A stretch of DNA of 64,000 nt, taken from PALSA-607 sp963825425 (GTDB lineage Bacteria; Actinomycetota; Actinomycetes; Acidothermales; Acidothermaceae). Positions 52,072-60,482 of this stretch are shown in pieces. Numbering within the stretch: position 1 is the first letter of the stretch; each line of letters starts with the position of its first letter. A program made the translations under genes and the position numbers. Location of the stretch: contig CAWGTF010000010.1 of assembly GCA_963825425.1 (NCBI GenBank), positions 434,001 to 498,000 on the forward strand, read 5' to 3'. The notes under the pieces were generated by a model. That model did no database searches. It saw only the letters and a list, made by a program, of their open reading frames with translations, and had not been told where the DNA came from.

Positions 52072-53128
52072 CTAGAGGGCGAACGCGGGCGTCCCCGTCG
52101 GCAACGCGATCGCGAAGCTTGCTCCCCCGCCGGGCGCGTCGAGCGACCGCGACCTGCCCACCGTGCGCCTCGACTAGTCCTTTGACGATGTAGAGGCCGA
52201 GCCCGGTGCCGCCCCGGCGGCCCGCTCGCCAGAATCGGCGGAACACCAGGTTGCGGATGTCGGCCGCGACGCCCTCGCCCTGATCGGACACCGTCAGCAC
52301 GATTCCGTCGTCGGTGGCCGCGATCGAAACCGTGACTGTTCCGGCGCCGTGGCGAATCGCGTTGTCGACCAGATTCGCCAGCACCTGATCGAGCTTGTCC
52401 GGGTCCAGCCACATCTCCGGGAGCACAGTCGCGACCACCATCTCGAAGCGCTCCGGCGGGTCGCCGGACGCAACGCGACCAGCGATCAACCGCCTGACTG
52501 CGGCGGGCACGTCGACTACTTGCTTGTGCAGTTCGAGCCGACCGGCATCAATGCGCGAAACGTCGAGCAGCTCCGCAATGAGGCGGGTGACCCGATCGGC
52601 ATCGGCGTTGACGGTCTGCAGCATCAGCAGACGCTGCTCGTCGTTGAAGCGGTCCCATTTGTTCAGCAGCGTTGCGGTAAAGCCTTTGACGCTCGTGAGC
52701 GGCGAACGCAATTCGTGTGCCACGGTCGACACCAGATCCGCTCGATCGCGTTCGGCGCGCTCGCGTTCAGTCGCGCCGCGAAAGCTCACGACGAGCTGTT
52801 GAACCGGCCCGCATTTCCCACTGCGCACGTAGCGCGCGGTGACGTACAGCTCGCGCTCGTCAGGCAGCATCAGGCGACGCTCGGGCTGGCCGGTGCGAAT
52901 GGCAAGCCCGTCGTAGGGCCGGGTACAGGCCCACCAGTCGCGGCCCACCACGTCGGTCAGCGGCAGGATCTCTCGGTAGTTACGGCCCAGGGTCTCGTCG
53001 ATGCTGCGGCGCAAGAGGGCGGACCCGGCCAGATTGACGAGCACCACGGTGCCCGCCTCGTCGGCAATGAGCACCCCGTCGGGCAGCGCGTCGAACGCAG
53101 CCTTCTCGTGCTCGATTCCTGGTGCCAC
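52072..53128 (-). CDS. PAS-domain sensor histidine kinase, frame broken near the end
   Basis: GTG 53128 (GGGAGG upstream) opens a soluble kinase of about 350 residues with no membrane helix. A PAS domain (FDALPDGVLIADEAGTVVLV) precedes the H-box (LVSTVAHELRSPLTSVKGF, His about 145), N-box (VLANLVDNAIRHGAG), G1 (VSDQGEGVAAD) and G2 (GGTGLGLYIVKGLVEAHGG). After a slip near 52135 the natural end is SFAIALPTGTPAFAL with TAG at 52072. Without that slip it reads falsely into pheS. No response regulator is adjacent; the REC–GGDEF protein at 62.4 kb is one possible partner (inference). Confidence 0.85.
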
Positions 53129-53188
53129 GGCACTGCCTCCCTACCGGGTGATCGAGACCCTACCCACCGATGCGCGGCAGCACTCCGG

Positions 53189-54062
53189 TCACGAGGGTCG
53201 ACGAGCGCGGGCCGACGCGTAGAGGCAGACCGCGGCCGCTGCCGCGAGGTTCAAGCTTTCGGCGCGCCCGTAGATGGGGACGCGGACCGCCACGTCAGCG
53301 GCTCTGACGACCTCGTCCGGGAGCCCCCACGCCTCGTTCCCGAAGACCCACGTCGTCGGCTCCGGCGAGGCGGCCGTCGCGGTCGAGCTCGTCGAGGCTG
53401 ACCGCATCGGGCCTGCTGTCGGCCGCGTAGACGTGGTGCCCTGCTGCTCGCAACGTGGCCATGGCAGCCAGGACCGGTTCGCCAACCACGACCGGCAGGT
53501 GAAACACGCTGCCCGCCGAGGCGCGCACGCATTTGCCGTTGTACGGATCGACCGAGTTGTCGCTGAACACCACTGCGGACGCGCCCGCGGCATCGGCGGT
53601 GCGCAGCACGGTTCCGGCATTTCCTGGGTCACGGACGGCGGCGAGCAGGACGAACAGCGCCGGCACCTCGGCGTCCCGACTGCGCTTTCTGGTCTCTAGT
53701 GCCGTCGCCAACGAGACGTCGAGGACATCGCAGACCGCCACGACGCCTTGCGGGGTCACGGTGTCGGACAGCTCGGCGAGCACGGCTCCACTAGCAAGAT
53801 GAACAGGGACGCCGAGGGCAGCCGCCCGCTCCATCAGCTCGGGGTGTCGCCCCCTCGCGTCGGCCGTGACGAAGAGTTCGCGAACCCCGGCGCCGCCCTC
53901 ACCTGCGTTGATCAGTGCTTCACGGACGGCCTGCGGCCCTTCGGCCAGGAACGCGCGATCCTGCTCGCGAAACGACCGTTTGATGAGCCGCTTCGCTGCC
54001 TTGACCCGAGCCGACCGGACGTCGGTCAGCTCGCTGCGCGACCCGACGACCTCGGGAGACAC
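53189..54062 (-). CDS. SpoU/TrmH-family RNA 2'-O-methyltransferase, frame broken once
   Basis: An N-terminal substrate-binding domain (AKRLIKRSFREQDRAFLAEG) is followed by the SPOUT knot motifs: ALFVLLAAVRDPGNAGTVLR (motif 1, catalytic Arg region) and, after a frame change near 53375, WVFGNEAWGLPDEVVRAADV and RVPIYGRAESLNLAAAAAVC (motifs 2–3). It methylates a ribose in rRNA or tRNA. GTG 54062 follows the rplT stop by a few bases, the conserved actinobacterial order rplT–TrmH–pheS. Confidence 0.88.
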
Positions 54063-54066
54063 TCGA

Positions 54067-54447
54067 TCAGGCAGCGGTCTCGGCGCCAGCGACCGGTAGG
54101 GCCTTACGGGCGACCTCAACCAGCACCGCGAACGCCGCATCGTCAGATACCGCAAGTTCGGCGAGGTTCTTGCGGTCGACCTCGACGCCAGCCGCCTTCA
54201 GCCCTTGGATCAGCCGGTTGTAGGTCATGTCGTGCAGTCGCGCGGCCGCGTTGATGCGCTGGATCCACAGGCGGCGGAAGTCGCCCTTGCGTGCGCGACG
54301 GTCGCGGTAGCTGTAGGTCGCGGAGTGCAGCAGTTGCTCTTTGGCCTTGCGGTAGAGCCGCGAGCGCTGGCCGCGGTACCCACTTGCCCGCTCGAGGACA
54401 ACCCTGCGCTTCTTCTGGGCGTTAATCGCCCGCTTCACGCGTGCCAC
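54067..54447 (-). CDS. rplT: 50S ribosomal protein L20
   Basis: The 126 residues match L20 throughout: MARVKRAINAQKKRRVVLER, ASGYRGQRSRLYRKAKEQLL and DRRARKGDFRRLWIQRINAA. It binds 23S rRNA early in assembly and often represses its own operon. Follows rpmI by 86 bases. Confidence 0.97.
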   Translation of the reverse strand: MARVKRAINAQKKRRVVLERASGYRGQRSRLYRKAKEQLLHSATYSYRDRRARKGDFRRLWIQRINAAARLHDMTYNRLIQGLKAAGVEVDRKNLAELAVSDDAAFAVLVEVARKALPVAGAETAA

Positions 54448-54533
54448 GTGGAAACTCCTTGTTCAGTCCGGCGCCCGCTGGTGAAGCGGGACCGGCTCAT
54501 CGGACGACGGGACGGACTACGTGCCGGGGCGAA

Positions 54534-54728
54534 TCAAAGACCGAGCAGCTTCTTCGCGCGCTTGGCGTCGGGCGGTGACAGAACGACTTCGTTGTTGAGG
54601 CGGCGGGTCAGCGTGGAGGGCTTGTGCTCCAGCAGGTGATTGCGCCCGGCCCGGCGCCGCATGAGCTTGCCCGAGCCGGTGATCCAGAATCGCTTCTTGG
54701 CACCGCTGTGGGTCTTGTTCTTCGGCAT
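54534..54728 (-). CDS. rpmI: 50S ribosomal protein L35
   Basis: The 64-residue basic protein starts MPKNKTHSGAKKRFWITGSG and contains RRAGRNHLLEHKPSTLTRRL. It is the second gene of infC–rpmI–rplT. Confidence 0.97.
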   Translation of the reverse strand: MPKNKTHSGAKKRFWITGSGKLMRRRAGRNHLLEHKPSTLTRRLNNEVVLSPPDAKRAKKLLGL

Positions 54729-54754
54729 GATTGCCGTCGTCTCCTTCGGGTCGA

Positions 54755-54790
54755 TGTCGCTGTGCGGTGCGGTGTCGCTGTGCGGTGCGG
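54755..54790. repeat. Two-copy 18-base tandem repeat between infC and rpmI
   Basis: TGTCGCTGTGCGGTGCGG occurs twice back to back in the 80-base gap. It may be a slippage duplication or part of an RNA structure controlling rpmI. Confidence 0.6.
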
Positions 54791-54808
54791 TGCGTTGTAG
54801 CTGGACGA

Positions 54809-55750
54809 TCAGGCGGGCGTCTCGGCGCCGTCCGCCGGCTGGCTGACCTTCTTCGCGGCCGGAGCTTTTGGCTTCGGCGGCGCTTTCGGTGCGGCTGCCT
54901 TAGCCGGCGCCTTCGCTGGTGCTCGGGGCGTCGGTGCTTTCGGTGTCACCGCCGTCGGTGCCTTCGGCGTCGCGGTCTTGGCCACTGCCTTCACCGGCGC
55001 TGCCTTGGGAGCAGCGGCCGCGGCCGCGACGTCGACCGCGTCGACTTCGACGACCACCGGCGCTACCTCTACAGCGGCGTCCGGAACTGCCGTCGCGGTC
55101 ACCGTGGGCGCGGCCGCCGGCCGGGGTGCAGCTGCCTTGGCTGGCGTTGCCACCGTCGCGTGTGCGGTGAGCAGCTCCTGCGCGAGATCGTGGCCATCGT
55201 TCACCCGGCCCGCCGCCCGCTCTGCCCTGAAGTCGGCTTTCTTCTTATGCGGCCCCAACACCATGATCATGTTTCTGCCGTCGAGCTTGGGCGCCGATTC
55301 GACGAACCCGAGGTCGACGACATCTTCGGCGAGCCGCTGGAGGAGCCGGGCGCCCATCTCCGGCCGCGACTGCTCGCGACCACGGAACATGATGGTGATC
55401 TTGACCTTGTCGCCTTCCTTGAGGAAGCGCACGACGTGACCCTTCTTGGTCTCGTAGTCGTGCACGTCGATCTTCGGTCGGAGCTTCATCTCCTTGATGA
55501 CGGTCTGGGCCTGGTTCTTCCGGGCCTCGCGGGCTTTCACCGCGGACTCGTACTTGAACTTGCCGTAGTCCATGAGCTTGGCCACGGGTGGCCTTGCCAT
55601 GGGGGCGACCTCGACCAGGTCGAGATCTGCTTCTTCGGCTAGACGCAGGGCGTCTTCAATACGGACGATGCCGACCTGCTCGCCGTTAGGACCGACGAGC
55701 CGAACCTCAGGAACACGGATCCGGTCGTTGATGCGGGGCTCGACGCTGAT
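54809..55750 (-). CDS. infC: Translation initiation factor IF-3 with long Ala/Pro/Lys tail, probable AUC start
   Basis: The conserved IF-3 begins ISVEPRINDRIRVPEVRLVG. The codon for the first I is ATC at 55750, with AGGAGG 4 bases upstream; no ATG or GTG lies in a fitting place, so a rare start codon is likely, as infC uses AUU in E. coli. N-domain, linker (KLMDYGKFKYESAVKARE) and C-domain (FLKEGDKVKITIMFRGREQS) are complete. About 120 residues of low-complexity Ala/Pro/Lys sequence follow after residue about 190. IF-3 proofreads the start codon on the 30S subunit. Confidence 0.92.
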   Translation of the reverse strand: MSVEPRINDRIRVPEVRLVGPNGEQVGIVRIEDALRLAEEADLDLVEVAPMARPPVAKLMDYGKFKYESAVKAREARKNQAQTVIKEMKLRPKIDVHDYETKKGHVVRFLKEGDKVKITIMFRGREQSRPEMGARLLQRLAEDVVDLGFVESAPKLDGRNMIMVLGPHKKKADFRAERAAGRVNDGHDLAQELLTAHATVATPAKAAAPRPAAAPTVTATAVPDAAVEVAPVVVEVDAVDVAAAAAAPKAAPVKAVAKTATPKAPTAVTPKAPTPRAPAKAPAKAAAPKAPPKPKAPAAKKVSQPADGAETPA

Positions 55751-56215
55751 GGGACCTCCTACTGAAAAGTGACAGGAACGACACGTCGACGGCTGCCTCA
55801 CGCGCGCCTTGGCTGGCTTGCCCAGACACGCAAAAAGCCCCGCACGACGTCACATGCAGGGCTCCTACGGCAAGGCCGGACGACGCCTGCACCGTGGTGC
55901 ACGCGTCGCACAACCGCATGCCAGCTGGCCGCGGCGGCCGACCGAACCTTCCGACGCGAACGCCGAACAGGTGGGAGGAAGCCTCCACTTGCGGATGTCG
56001 CGCGTGAGCGCGGCACCGGTCGCCCTCAGAGACTACCAGGCAATCGCGCGTCGACTCGCGAGCCGCCTTCCCGCGGCCGGAGCCGCAGCCGGAGCCGAGC
56101 GAGGCCGTCAGAATTGACTATTCAGCCGATACGCCCCGCCGTGGTTTCGTCACACGATCGGCAAGCCTGCGCGCACAGCCGGCTCGCGGCAATGGAACCT
56201 AGCAGCGGAGTTCGT
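55751..56215. other. Divergent infC leader / exported-protein promoter region
   Basis: Between infC and the plus-strand exported-protein gene. It contains an attenuator-like terminator (55831–55862) in the infC leader. A short frame overlapping the leader (around 55707–55988, minus) could be a leader peptide but is not convincing. Confidence 0.5.
55831..55862 (-). terminator. Attenuator in the infC leader
   Basis: Minus strand: GCCCTGCA, a 10-base loop, TGCGGGGC, then TTTTTG, about 80 bases upstream of the infC start. An intrinsic terminator placed before the first gene suggests premature termination as control of infC–rpmI–rplT. Confidence 0.7.
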
Positions 56216-56842
56216 ATGCGATTCAAGCTCGCTCCCCGGGTCCGCGCTCCGCGCGTCCGGTTACCGAGACGGGGCGGCAGCCGTCGCTGGGCTGCCCGAC
56301 TCGTCGCCGTAGCGGTCATGGGCGGGGGCAGTCTGCTGGTGATGGCCGGGCCTGCCGCCGCGACGTTCACGACCAACACCACCAACTGTGCAGGCTCCGC
56401 GACGATCGTCGGGACCGGGTCAGACGCCGGAAAGACCGTCTCGGTGAACGCCAACGACGCCAAGGTCACCATGCTGCGCCAGGGCCACGTGAACTGGGAG
56501 GGCAGCGTCCCGACGGCGACTCACAACAACCAGGGCAACGTGGTCATCCACCTCGGCCTGATCAGTGTCACGGCGAAAACCTGGGGTCCGTCGAAGAACG
56601 CGTCGAACAAGGTCTCCAAGGCCGGGGTCGCGAGAATCCCCTCGGCGTTGAAGCTGGTGCCGCCAGGCACGTATCACATGACCGGATACAACAGCAGCGA
56701 CGAGGGCACCTGCGCCGGTTCGATGGAGCTGCGCTTCACCGGTTCGATCTTGTCGTCGCCGGTCGGCATCGTCGCGGTGATCGGCACGCTGCTCGCCGCG
56801 ATCGGCGTTGTGTTCGCCGGCATTGCGAAGGCGCTCCCGTGA
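56216..56842 (+). CDS. Exported protein with C-terminal membrane anchor, unknown function
   Basis: ATG 56216 (GGAG 6 bases upstream) gives 208 residues. The Arg-rich n-region (LAPRVRAPRVRLPRRGGSRR) and a hydrophobic core (LVAVAVMGGGSLLVMAG) end in a signal-peptidase-like AAATF. The mature domain is Thr/Asn/Gly-rich (NTTNCAGSATIVGTGSDAG) with two cysteines that could pair (NCAGS and GTCAGS). A C-terminal helix (VGIVAVIGTLLAAIGVVFAG) would anchor it, leaving the domain outside. Family not recognised. Coupled to the next gene. Confidence 0.75.
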   Translation: MRFKLAPRVRAPRVRLPRRGGSRRWAARLVAVAVMGGGSLLVMAGPAAATFTTNTTNCAGSATIVGTGSDAGKTVSVNANDAKVTMLRQGHVNWEGSVPTATHNNQGNVVIHLGLISVTAKTWGPSKNASNKVSKAGVARIPSALKLVPPGTYHMTGYNSSDEGTCAGSMELRFTGSILSSPVGIVAVIGTLLAAIGVVFAGIAKALP

Positions 56843-57066
56843 GGCGGCGCGGGCGGCCGGTGCTCGGCGCCATCTGTGGCCTGATCTTCGGCGGGTTCTT
56901 AACCATCGACCTGCACATCATGAACGTCTGGAAGCTCAGCACCGCCAGCGAGATCGTGCTCCCGCTCGTGGGCCTGGCGATCGGCCTGGCGCTTGGCCTT
57001 ACCGGCGTGGTGCCGCGACCGGGGCGCTCCGACGACGACGACGACGGCCACGTGGCCCGGCACTGA
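56839..57066 (+). CDS. Small two-helix membrane protein coupled to the exported protein
   Basis: GTG 56839 overlaps the previous stop (GTGA). The 75 residues contain two membrane helices (AICGLIFGGFLTIDLHIMNV and EIVLPLVGLAIGLALGLTGV) and an acidic tail (RSDDDDDGHVARH). Translational coupling suggests it works with the anchored exported protein. No family recognised. It ends directly at the convergent hisG stop. Confidence 0.7.
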   Translation: MRRRGRPVLGAICGLIFGGFLTIDLHIMNVWKLSTASEIVLPLVGLAIGLALGLTGVVPRPGRSDDDDDGHVARH

Positions 57067-57945
57067 TCACTCGACGATCTTCGAGATCGCAATCTCGAGA
57101 ATGTCGCGTGCACCCGCCGCTTTCAGCGTCGGAATCAACGTGTTGACCCCTCGCTTGGGCACCACCGACTCGACCGCGTGCATGTCGCCGGACGCCAGCG
57201 CCGTCACGGTCGGCGAGCCCATCGACGGCAACACTGCGAGCACCGCCGCCAGTTGGGAGTCGGCCACGTTGAGCTTGATGAGGACATTGCCACGTGCGCG
57301 AACGGCCCCGCGCAGCAACAGCATCACATCGTCGATCGCGGCTCGCTTCTCAGCGTCGGCATAGGTCAACGCGTTGGTGATGAGTTCGGTGCGTGATGTG
57401 AGCAACGTGTCGATGATCTTCAGGCCGTGCTTGCGCAGGCTGGTGCCGGTCTCGGTGAGATCGACGATTGCATCGACGATGTCGGGCACCTTGGCCTCGG
57501 TCGCGCCGTAGCTCGGCACGATCGTCGCCTTGACGCCGATGCTCTCGAAATAGCGCCGGGTCAGCTGCGGGAACTCGGTCGACACCCGTACGCCGTCGGG
57601 CAACTCGTCGCCGCGATTCGCCACGTGGTCTTTGACGACCGCGAGCACGATCCGCACCGGATTGCTCGTCGCCTTCGAGTACTCGAGTTCACCGACCGAC
57701 ACCACGTCGGCGTCCGTTTCGGTGATCCAGTCGCGACCGGTGATTCCCAGGTCGAACAGTCCCTGCTCGACGTACGTCGGAATCTCCTGCGGTCGCAGGA
57801 ACCGGACGGTCTCGATGCGCGGATCGTCGATCGACGCGTGGTAGTCGCGGTCGGACCCGCGACTCACCCGCAGGTCGGCCGCCTCGAACAGTTCGAGGGT
57901 GGCGGCTTCGAGCGACCCCTTGGGCAGAACTAGGGAAAGCACCAA
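57067..57945 (-). CDS. hisG: ATP phosphoribosyltransferase, long form
   Basis: The 292-residue enzyme starts MVLSLVLPKGSLEAATLELF and contains GLFDLGITGRDWITETDADV and the PRPP-binding DAIVDLTETGTSLRKHGLKI. The C-terminal regulatory domain (VLIKLNVADSQLAAVLAVLP) binds histidine. It catalyses the first step of histidine synthesis. The actinobacterial partner hisE, often just upstream, is absent from the 45-base gap to ribH. Confidence 0.94.
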   Translation of the reverse strand: MVLSLVLPKGSLEAATLELFEAADLRVSRGSDRDYHASIDDPRIETVRFLRPQEIPTYVEQGLFDLGITGRDWITETDADVVSVGELEYSKATSNPVRIVLAVVKDHVANRGDELPDGVRVSTEFPQLTRRYFESIGVKATIVPSYGATEAKVPDIVDAIVDLTETGTSLRKHGLKIIDTLLTSRTELITNALTYADAEKRAAIDDVMLLLRGAVRARGNVLIKLNVADSQLAAVLAVLPSMGSPTVTALASGDMHAVESVVPKRGVNTLIPTLKAAGARDILEIAISKIVE

Positions 57946-57990
57946 GGCTTCCTCTCTATCGCATCGGCATCTCGGACGGGACGGCCCGGC

Positions 57991-58510
57991 TCAGTTTGCC
58001 GTTGGCCCGCTAAATCCTGGACCAACAGTTGACCGTCGGTGTCGCAGGTCGCGCAGCACAAGCGCGGCATCCAGCGCGGCCACCGTCGCCTCCCACCCCT
58101 TGTCTTCCGTGCTGGCGGGCAGGCCGCAGCGGTCCAAGGCCTGCGCAAGGTTGTCACAGGTCAACACACCGTTGCCGATCGGGGTCGCGGCGTCCAGCGC
58201 AATACGGGTGAGCCCGGCCGTCACTGCGTCACAGACATAGTCGAAGTGCGGGGTGCCGCCCCTGATCACCGTGCCCAGACAGACGACCGCGTCGTGGTCG
58301 ACCGCAAGCTGCTGCGCAATGACCGCCAACTCCAGAGCTCCTGCAACGCGGACGACGGTGGGCTTGGGCACACCACACGCGCGCGCAGCTTCACCTGCCC
58401 GTTCGAGCAAGGCGTCGACGACCTCGCTGTTCCAGCGGGCAGCCACGATGCCCAGGCTCAGGCCGGTTGCATCGACGACACCGTTGGTCAGGGCGTCCGG
58501 TACCGGTCAT
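57991..58510 (-). CDS. ribH: 6,7-dimethyl-8-ribityllumazine synthase, frame broken at the N-terminus
   Basis: The lumazine synthase core reads LGIVAARWNSEVVDALLERA, VRVAGALELAVIAQQLAVDH, CLGTVIRGGTPHFDYVCDAV and PIGNGVLTCDNLAQALDRCG. ATG 58510 overlaps the ribBA stop (ATGA), but joining it to the core needs a one-base change between about 58505 and 58450; otherwise translation would start at an internal GTG and lose the first strand. It is the last gene of the riboflavin operon. Confidence 0.9.
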
Positions 58511-59778
58511 GACAGCGGCCCCGACTGATCATCGAGCGGCACCAGCGGGCTCGGCGCGGGCTGGCCTGGCAGCAAGAGGTCGTGTCCCATCCGGTCGCGC
58601 TTGGTCAGCAGGTATCGCATGTTGGCAGGGTTGGCATGCGTCGGCAACGGGACGCGACCGACCACCCGCAGACCCCAGCCCTCGAGGCCGACCCGCTTCG
58701 CCGGGTTGTTCGACAGCAGTCGCATCGAGCGCACGCCGAGATCGGCGAGAATCTGGGCACCGGTGCCGTAGTCACGTGCATCGGCGGGAAGCCCGAGTTC
58801 AAGGTTCGCATCCACCGTGTCCGCGCCGCTGTCCTGCAGCTGGTAGGCGTGCAGCTTGCGCATGAGTCCGATGCCTCGTCCCTCGTGACCGCGGATGTAC
58901 AACACCACGCCTCTGCCCTCCGCCGCGATCGCCGACATCGCGGCGTCGAGCTGTGGACCGCAGTCGCACCGCAATGAGCCGAACACGTCCCCGGTCAGGC
59001 ACTCGGAGTGAGCGCGGACCAAGACGTCCTGACCGTCGTCGGATCCGCCGACCTCACCCATGACGAGTGCGATCATCTCGGCGCCGTCGAGCAGGCTGCG
59101 GTAGCCGACCGCCCGCCATTCGCCGTGGAACGTCGGCAACCGCGCCTCGGCGACCCGCTCGACCGTCGTTTCGTGCCGCCGGCGGTAAGCAACCAGGTCG
59201 GCGATGGACACGATCGCGAGCTTGTGCTCGACCGCGAACTCCAGCAATCGCGGCAGCCGAGCCATCGAACCGTCGTCGTTGACGATTTCACTGATGACGC
59301 CCGCCGGGGTGAGGCCGGCGAGCACCGCGAGGTCGACGGCCGCCTCGGTGTGGCCGCCCCGCCGCAGCACGCCGCCCTCGACCGCGCGCAACGGGAAGAC
59401 GTGCCCGGGGCGGGTGAGTTCATACGGCTCGGTGGCCGAATCGGCGAGAACCCGAATCGTGTGCGCACGGTCGGCTGCGGAAATGCCGGTCGTCACTCCC
59501 CGGCGCGCATCGACCGAGACCGTGTACGCCGTCTGCTTCGCGTCTTCGTTGCGCGCCGTCATCGGAGGCAGGCCGAGCCGGTCGAGCGTTGCACTCTTCA
59601 TCGGTACGCACAGCACGCCACTGGTGTGGCGCACCATGAACGCCACGAGTTCGGATGTCACCCTGGACGCCGCAGCAACGAGATCGCCCTCGTTCTCGCG
59701 GTCCTCGTCGTCGACCACGACAACCGCACGCCCAGCGGCGATCTCCTCGATCGCGCGCTCGATGGTGTCGAAGGTCAT
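58507..59778 (-). CDS. ribBA: Bifunctional DHBP synthase / GTP cyclohydrolase II
   Basis: ATG 59778 starts TFDTIERAIEEIAAGRAVVV. The DHBP synthase half has DDEDRENEGDLVAAASRV and RPGHVFPLRAVEGGVLRRGG. The cyclohydrolase half has the zinc cysteines in HSECLTGDVFGSLRCDCGPQ and YIRGHEGRGIGLMRKLHAYQ, GLRVVGRVPLP. It makes both riboflavin precursors, from ribulose-5-phosphate and GTP. The open frame extends further upstream over ribM but that part is not the gene. Confidence 0.94.
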   Translation of the reverse strand: MTFDTIERAIEEIAAGRAVVVVDDEDRENEGDLVAAASRVTSELVAFMVRHTSGVLCVPMKSATLDRLGLPPMTARNEDAKQTAYTVSVDARRGVTTGISAADRAHTIRVLADSATEPYELTRPGHVFPLRAVEGGVLRRGGHTEAAVDLAVLAGLTPAGVISEIVNDDGSMARLPRLLEFAVEHKLAIVSIADLVAYRRRHETTVERVAEARLPTFHGEWRAVGYRSLLDGAEMIALVMGEVGGSDDGQDVLVRAHSECLTGDVFGSLRCDCGPQLDAAMSAIAAEGRGVVLYIRGHEGRGIGLMRKLHAYQLQDSGADTVDANLELGLPADARDYGTGAQILADLGVRSMRLLSNNPAKRVGLEGWGLRVVGRVPLPTHANPANMRYLLTKRDRMGHDLLLPGQPAPSPLVPLDDQSGPLS

Positions 59779-60482
59779 CCGATCGCCTCCTGTGGCACGG
59801 GTGCGGGTCCACGAGAAGTTGGCGCCGTTCGCTGCAGTCGCCGCCACACGACGAATCCCCAGATCACGAAGCCTCCGTAGATCGCGTACAGAGCAGCCGA
59901 CGGGTAGTAGTGAAAGTGCAGCAACTCCGGCACTCCGACGACGTCGACCGCAATCCAGCACAACCAGAAGTCGGTCCAGCCACGAGCCATCGCATAGGTA
60001 GCGACCATCGATCCGACGAAGATCCAGGAGTCGGCCAGGTAGTACCACCACTGCACCGGGAAGCCCTCGCCAATCAGACGGAACGCGAAGTAGCACACGG
60101 AAATCGCGATCGCAGCCGCCACGAACAGCTTCCGGCGCTCGTCGCCAGTCGCCCATCGCGGCGTCACCGCGGGAGCGTCGGTGGACGCCCGCCGCGCGTC
60201 CGCCCAGCGATGCCAGCCGTAGATGCTGGTGATGACGAAGAACACCTGCCGACCGGCCTGCCCGATCAGCGGCGCCTGGTGGGAGTGCGAGGCCCAGCTT
60301 CCGAGGAAGACGGTGAAGAGCATCACGTTGCCGACGATGCCCACCGGCCACGCCCAGACCCGCCGGCGCATGCCACCGACGGCAGAGGCCAGCCCGAAGA
60401 GGTTGCCGAAGATTTCGCGGTAGTAGATCGCGTGGCCGTCGACATGCCACTGCGCGGTGTACAGCCAGTTGATCGCGCTCAC
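59775..60482 (-). CDS. ribM: PnuC-family transporter, probable riboflavin importer RibM
   Basis: The 235-residue protein has about six to seven membrane helices (FGLASAVGGMRRRVWAWPVG, VVGVPELLHFHYYPSAALYA, AIYGGFVIWGFVVWRRLQR). PnuC-like conserved parts include WWYYLADSWIFVGSMVATYA. PnuC relatives inside FMN-riboswitch operons of actinobacteria are riboflavin transporters (RibM/PnuX). The operon position here supports that over nicotinamide riboside. Overlaps ribE and ribBA by 4 bases each. Confidence 0.85.
   Translation of the reverse strand: MSAINWLYTAQWHVDGHAIYYREIFGNLFGLASAVGGMRRRVWAWPVGIVGNVMLFTVFLGSWASHSHQAPLIGQAGRQVFFVITSIYGWHRWADARRASTDAPAVTPRWATGDERRKLFVAAAIAISVCYFAFRLIGEGFPVQWWYYLADSWIFVGSMVATYAMARGWTDFWLCWIAVDVVGVPELLHFHYYPSAALYAIYGGFVIWGFVVWRRLQRTAPTSRGPAPVPQEAIG

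Noticed and set aside
50966..53128. A single 720-residue kinase–synthetase fusion (histidine kinase running into PheS)
   Set aside because: The kinase's natural ending and stop (TAG at 52072) appear in the adjacent frame, and pheS has its own GTG start at 52024. The join is caused by a one-base slip near 52135.
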